A stretch of 15,915 nt of DNA from Phycisphaerae bacterium. GTDB lineage: Bacteria > Planctomycetota > Phycisphaerae > Phycisphaerales > SM1A02. The stretch is from NCBI GenBank assembly GCA_018663565.1, contig JABJQE010000105.1:1-15915 (forward strand), read 5' to 3'. The notes under the pieces were generated by a model, which worked only from the letters and a program-made list of their open reading frames with translations, had not been told where the DNA came from and did not search any database. Below, piece by piece: positions 12,013 through 15,915 of this stretch. The position numbers and the translations under genes were made by a program. Numbering within the stretch: the stretch's first letter is position 1; each line of letters starts with the position of its first letter.

Positions 12013-13187
12013 AATCGGTATCTCGCTTGTAGACGAATCGATGAGTCCCGGGAATCATTCATGCCACGCTGTAAATTCTGCACCCACTCGGCCGAGAGCG
12101 TCCAATGTGTGTCTGGGGCCCACTCGACTCCGAGTACCGACTGAAAGGTGCCCTCCCAGCTGTTTCCTGCCATGCGTTGCTTGAGTGTTCGCAACTGACC
12201 GTAGCCGAACCAGTGCTCGGTCGAGTCTCGCCAGTTGAGTTCGCCCAGTGCATGCAATGCATCATCTTGCCCATTGCGTCCGCCAGACACCTCGCCCATG
12301 AGTGTCCATGCACCAAGTTCCATGCCCGCATCAAACCCGATTCGCCGCCGCTCAATGGTCGTCCCTGGCCGATATAGATCGGCTGAAAAACCAGAGACGC
12401 CAACCCACCAGCCACGTGTTGGATCGGTACCTACCCGGCCGACCAATGCGTAAGGCGAACCTGCGGCCTTCCACTCGTTGCCGCTTCCGCGGCCGAGGCC
12501 AACTTCGTACTCCAGCCCATTCGATACGCCATTGAGCGTTACACCCCAGTCAGCCTTTATCCCCAGATTTGGAGCAGTACCGACTTGGCGAAGCGTCCCG
12601 TTGGTGTCGATCAACATCTCAAGACCAAATGGCATTTCAAAATGGCCAACCTTCAGGTTGAGCGCATCGCGAGGGAGCAACTTCCAATTAATGTAGAACA
12701 TGCGGTAGACCCACTCCCAGTCGGTTGGGCTGTCGAAGAACCATGGCGGTGCCGGATTGTTGTCAATGCGAGTCGCGAAGCCCTGAAGCAAGATCGTGGC
12801 ATAGTCGCCCTTGGGCCCAGAGAGCACCTTGAAGAGATCGAAGCCGTAGAACTGCGAGATCGACCACTCCTCGCGGCCGGTGTCATATTCAAAGCGTCCG
12901 CGGAGATCCATCGTAAAACGAAGATTATCCGCCAATGATCCGAGCCAGTCCAAATCGAGACCCGACGGAAACGGGTCGCCCACGCCTTGGGCATTCTCAG
13001 GGATGGCGGCACCCTCTGGAGACCCTGCGAGCTCGTCAGCAATATCCTCTTGCAGACGCTCGCCATCTACGGGCACCCCAAGTATTGGCAAACAGATGGC
13101 AATCGCTTCTAGCAAAGGTGGTGGGCTCCAGTCACTTGTACTATTCAGTGTACAAATGCAGATGAATTCTAATCGCGAAAGCACCAT
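12009..13187 (-). CDS. Outer-membrane beta-barrel (porin-like) protein
   Basis: The protein (392 residues from the ATG at 13187) is rich in alternating aromatic and polar strands and ends RLQARYRF, with the terminal Phe recognised by the BAM complex. LNLKVGHFEMPFGLEMLIDTN resembles the K/R-G-x-F-x-x-PFGLE motif of phosphate-selective or OprO/P-like porins. Other strands include ADWGVTLNGVSNGLEYEVGLGRG and WWVGVSGFSADLY. The N-terminus is unclear: from 13187 there is no good signal peptide, and this start would place the palindrome at 13136-13155 inside the gene. A TTG at 13115 has GGAG 10 bases upstream and leads into a hydrophobic stretch (AIAICLPILGVP) without basic residues. The true start may be the shorter one. 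It is the first gene of the cluster with the exported protein and kinase. The cargo is unknown. Confidence 0.78.
   Translation of the reverse strand: MVLSRLEFICICTLNSTSDWSPPPLLEAIAICLPILGVPVDGERLQEDIADELAGSPEGAAIPENAQGVGDPFPSGLDLDWLGSLADNLRFTMDLRGRFEYDTGREEWSISQFYGFDLFKVLSGPKGDYATILLQGFATRIDNNPAPPWFFDSPTDWEWVYRMFYINWKLLPRDALNLKVGHFEMPFGLEMLIDTNGTLRQVGTAPNLGIKADWGVTLNGVSNGLEYEVGLGRGSGNEWKAAGSPYALVGRVGTDPTRGWWVGVSGFSADLYRPGTTIERRRIGFDAGMELGAWTLMGEVSGGRNGQDDALHALGELNWRDSTEHWFGYGQLRTLKQRMAGNSWEGTFQSVLGVEWAPDTHWTLSAEWVQNLQRGMNDSRDSSIRLQARYRF
13136..13155. promoter_or_regulatory. Palindrome in the mutS / barrel-gene divergent region
   Basis: TTGTAC (13136-13141) and GTACAA (13150-13155) form a perfect 6-bp inverted repeat with an 8-base spacer, a layout typical of dimeric repressor sites. 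It lies between divergently transcribed genes if the barrel gene starts at the TTG at 13115 and mutS at 13210. Confidence 0.35.
13168..13173 (+). promoter_or_regulatory. Possible -10 element for mutS
   Basis: TCTAAT matches TATAAT at five of six bases. The best -35 guess, TTCAGT 18 bases upstream, is poor and overlaps the palindrome. Transcription would start near 13180, which suits a mutS start at 13210 better than the in-frame ATGs at 13156 and 13162. Confidence 0.2.
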
Positions 13188-13209
13188 ACCAGTCTCTACA
13201 CTTGCAGAG

Positions 13210-15858
13210 ATGCCCCGCTCTCACATTTCGCCTCGCAAACAGTCCAAGTCCAAAAACCCGCGTGACACCCCAGCGATGCGGCAGTTTCGTGGTTTCAAAG
13301 AAGCCTACCCCGACTGCGTCCTCTTCTTCAGGATGGGCGACTTCTATGAGATGTTCGATGAGGACGCCCATACAGTCCACAAGGCACTTGGGCTCACCCT
13401 CACCCAGCGGTCGAGTGGCATCCCAATGGCTGGTATTCCGTGGCACGCCGCCGAGGGGTATCTGCACAAGATGATTGTGCAGGGCTACCGCGTCGCCGTC
13501 TGCGATCAAATCCAAGATCCGGCCGAGGCCAAGGGCGTCGTTGACCGCGCCGTCACCCGGGTACTCACGCCTGGCACGCTCATCGACGAGAGTTTGCTCG
13601 ACGCGGGCATGGCCAACACAACGGCCTTCATTACGATTGACGACGCCGCTGATCTTGCCACCATTGCCACCGCCGAACTCTCAACCGGACGGTTTGAAGT
13701 GTTGCGTACAGATCCAAACTCCATCGTAGATGAAGTGTCTCGGCTTGGCCCATCTGAATTGCTTGTCACCGAGTCGTGCAGTGAACACCCCGCCATCGTG
13801 CGGGCTATTGCAGCAACCGGCTGCGCGATCACGAAGCGACCCGACTGGACAACAAGCACCGACGAAGGCGAACGACTGCTCCGCTCGCACTGGGATGTCG
13901 GCACCCTTGAAGGCTGGGGCTTCCAGCGTGGCGATATATGCATCGGCGCCGCAGGCGGATTGCTGCGATTCCTACTCGACACACGGCCGGGCGACGATCA
14001 ACCGCTCGCCCACCTGCAGCCCCCGCATTTGCGGGACATTTCGGGTGTCATGCGAATTGATGCCTCGACACTACGGCACCTCGAAATCGAACGCACGATG
14101 CGAACCGGACAAACCGATGGGTCCCTGCTCGACACACTGCAGTCGTGCGTCACACCGATGGGCCGCCGCATGCTCCGTGACTGGCTGTGCTTCCCGCTCA
14201 CCAAGCTTGATGCAATCACCGCCCGGCACGACATGGTCGCAGCTTTCCTCGCCGACGGCGATGCGCGAAACGATCTCATTGACACCATTGGCCGAATCCA
14301 GGACGTCGCCCGCATCGCCGGACGGGCCGCCATGGGCCGCGCAACGCCGCGTGACCTTGCCGCCCTTGGCCACTCCATCGGACAACTCCCAGCCCTGCAG
14401 GAGCGGCTCGACCTAATACCAGCCGCCGCGTCCCTACTCGCGTCCGTTGGTGATCTGAACGATCAACTCGGTTCGGTTGGTGACGACATCCGCAAACGCT
14501 GCGTTGACGACCCGCCTGCGCACATGCGAGAAGGTGGACTCTTCCGGGACGGCATCGACCCGCAACTCGACGCCACCCGCTCGCTGCAACGCGACGGATC
14601 GGTCTGGCTCGCCCAGTATCAGGTCGAACTGACCGAAGCAACCGGCATCCCTTCGTTGAAGGTCGGCTTCAACCGCGTCTTCGGCTACTACATTGAAGTC
14701 ACCCACACGCACACGGACCGCGTGCCACATGACTTTGTCCGCAAGCAGACCCTCAAGAACGCCGAGCGGTACATCACGGACCGCCTCAAGGAGTACGAAG
14801 AGGAAGCCACGACCGCGCAGGCCCGCGGTATCGCCCGGGAGGCCACGCTCTTTGCCGAACTGGTCACCACCGTCAGTATGCAGGCCGATGCGCTCCGTGA
14901 ACTGTCGCAGACTGTCGCCACAATCGACGTTTTGTGTGCCTTTGCCCAACTCGCCGAGCGGCACCGCCTTGTTCGTCCGAACATGACCGACGGACTTGAT
15001 CTCGAAATCATTGATGGCCGGCATCCTGTTCTGGACGCGCGGCTCGGATCTGACTTTGTACCCAATGATTGTGTGACGCAGAATGAAAGCGACGCCCCCA
15101 CTCGTTTGCTGCTCATCACCGGCCCCAATATGGCTGGCAAGAGCACCTACATTCGCCAGATCGCCTTGATTTCGCTGATGGCACAGGCGGGCTGCTTCGT
15201 GCCGGCCACATCAGCCACACTGGGCGTTGTTGACCGGCTCTTCGCCCGAATTGGCGCGGCCGACGAACTTCACGCTGGCATGTCTACCTTCATGGTCGAG
15301 ATGACCGAGACCGCCAACATTCTGCACAACGCCACCGAGAAGAGCCTTGTCATTCTCGACGAGATCGGCCGCGGCACCAGCACACTCGACGGACTCTCGC
15401 TCGCTTGGGCCATTACCGAAGCGCTTGCCACGCTCGGGTGCCGCACACTCTTCGCAACGCATTACCACGAAATCACCGACCTAGGCGAGCGAATCGGAGG
15501 CGTTGGCAATCGCCACGTTGCCGTGCAAGAGTGGGACGACCGCATTGTGTTCTTGCACCGCATCAAGCCAGGCAGCACCAATCGTTCATATGGCGTGCAC
15601 GTGGGCCGACTCGCGGGTTTACCCGAGCCAGTCATCGAGCGCGCCAAACGCGTACTTGATTCGCTCGAAGTCCATCACTCCACTGATGATGTGCCGGCTG
15701 CAGCGCCAGCCCAAGACGACCAAATGAACTTGTTCACGCAGTACGTCGAGCACCCAGCCGTCCAGCAGCTCCGCGAACTTGAACTCGACCGCATGAGTCC
15801 AATGGAGGCGTTCGATGCGCTTCGCGCGTTGCGGCAAGCACTGAAAGAACCCAAATGA
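13210..15858 (+). CDS. mutS: DNA mismatch repair protein MutS
   Basis: MutS recognises mismatches and small loops after replication and recruits MutL using its ATPase. From the ATG at 13210 the protein has 882 residues. The mismatch-reading F-x-E is in GDFYEMF (Phe45, Glu47), preceded by the family start TPAMRQF...YPDCVLFFRM. The C-terminal ATPase has Walker A GPNMAGKST (638-646), Walker B LVILDE (713-718), GRGTSTLDG and the ATHYHE switch. QMNLF (838-842) fits the beta-clamp binding motif Q-x-x-L-F, and the C-terminal helices include SPMEAFDALRAL. The frame is open upstream to 12880, but that part is antisense to the barrel gene. ATGs at 13156 and 13162 are possible, and none of the three has a clear ribosome binding site. 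The N-terminal 20 residues are basic. No mutL is in the window. Confidence 0.97.
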   Translation: MPRSHISPRKQSKSKNPRDTPAMRQFRGFKEAYPDCVLFFRMGDFYEMFDEDAHTVHKALGLTLTQRSSGIPMAGIPWHAAEGYLHKMIVQGYRVAVCDQIQDPAEAKGVVDRAVTRVLTPGTLIDESLLDAGMANTTAFITIDDAADLATIATAELSTGRFEVLRTDPNSIVDEVSRLGPSELLVTESCSEHPAIVRAIAATGCAITKRPDWTTSTDEGERLLRSHWDVGTLEGWGFQRGDICIGAAGGLLRFLLDTRPGDDQPLAHLQPPHLRDISGVMRIDASTLRHLEIERTMRTGQTDGSLLDTLQSCVTPMGRRMLRDWLCFPLTKLDAITARHDMVAAFLADGDARNDLIDTIGRIQDVARIAGRAAMGRATPRDLAALGHSIGQLPALQERLDLIPAAASLLASVGDLNDQLGSVGDDIRKRCVDDPPAHMREGGLFRDGIDPQLDATRSLQRDGSVWLAQYQVELTEATGIPSLKVGFNRVFGYYIEVTHTHTDRVPHDFVRKQTLKNAERYITDRLKEYEEEATTAQARGIAREATLFAELVTTVSMQADALRELSQTVATIDVLCAFAQLAERHRLVRPNMTDGLDLEIIDGRHPVLDARLGSDFVPNDCVTQNESDAPTRLLLITGPNMAGKSTYIRQIALISLMAQAGCFVPATSATLGVVDRLFARIGAADELHAGMSTFMVEMTETANILHNATEKSLVILDEIGRGTSTLDGLSLAWAITEALATLGCRTLFATHYHEITDLGERIGGVGNRHVAVQEWDDRIVFLHRIKPGSTNRSYGVHVGRLAGLPEPVIERAKRVLDSLEVHHSTDDVPAAAPAQDDQMNLFTQYVEHPAVQQLRELELDRMSPMEAFDALRALRQALKEPK

Positions 15859-15915
15859 ACACAGATGCCCTCGCCGTCGCCTTTGATGCCGCCGTCGACT
15901 ATGACGACTACATCA
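15855..15915 (+). CDS. Start of a further gene, possibly a BioC-like methyltransferase (partial)
   Basis: The ATG overlaps the mutS stop (ATGA), so translation is probably coupled. The visible 20 residues are MNTDALAVAFDAAVDYDDYI. The pattern V-A-x-x-F-D-x-A-x-x-Y-D resembles the N-terminus of BioC-type malonyl-ACP O-methyltransferases of biotin synthesis and other SAM methyltransferases. The gene call is fairly sure. The family call is weak because the SAM motif lies beyond the window. Confidence 0.55.
   Translation, partial: MNTDALAVAFDAAVDYDDYI

Noticed and set aside
12880..13209. Upstream extension of the mutS reading frame
   Set aside because: It runs antisense through the barrel gene, and MutS proteins begin shortly before the TPAMRQF region. 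The extension has no family similarity.
1..15915. CRISPR arrays, insertion sequences, phage genes or attachment sites
   Set aside because: No regularly spaced direct repeats, transposase or integrase motifs, or duplications of the tRNA 3' end were seen.

Overview
The window looks like a piece of chromosome from a moderately GC-rich, Gram-negative (diderm) bacterium. It has an outer-membrane barrel protein ending in aromatic Phe, a periplasmic protein with a signal peptide, and a bacterial IleRS and MutS. Many starts lack a Shine-Dalgarno sequence, TTG starts are likely, and the tRNA gene does not encode CCA. With a long Bacteroidetes-like PurF homologue, this would fit a marine planctomycete such as a Phycisphaerae relative. 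That assignment is inference from style and not from a marker gene.

Layout, left to right. Bases 1-177 hold a possible divergent gene start and a C-rich leader. On the plus strand follow a long PurF-type amidophosphoribosyltransferase homologue (178-2085), a structured 205-base intergenic region, rpsD (2291-2890), a membrane-anchored PpiD/SurA-like protein (3000-4895) and a stand-alone tRNA-binding OB-fold protein (4941-5309). Convergent to these, on the minus strand, is a ZIP metal transporter (9109-8216) followed after 26 bases by ileS (8189-5367). Upstream, on the same strand, are tRNA-Ala(CGC) (9300-9228) and a tightly packed three-gene cluster: outer-membrane barrel (about 13187-12009), duplicated-domain periplasmic protein (12012-11029) and an HWE/HisKA_2-type membrane histidine kinase (about 11026-9329). 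Divergent from that cluster, on the plus strand, are mutS (13210-15858) and the overlapping start of a further gene, possibly a methyltransferase (from 15855).

Most genes are housekeeping: translation (rpsD, ileS, tRNA-Ala, tRNA-binding protein), envelope protein folding, purine-type chemistry and mismatch repair. The least explained unit is the barrel / periplasmic protein / histidine kinase cluster. Its stop and start codons overlap or nearly touch, which suggests one transcript and translational coupling. It could be a trans-envelope sensing unit, but no response regulator is present. The most concrete molecular oddity is in IleRS: the C-terminal zinc site keeps its exact spacing but only one of four cysteines (Cys, Ser, Ser, Asp). 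An imperfect long-range inverted repeat encloses the leader in front of rpsD, and a palindrome sits between the barrel-protein gene and mutS.
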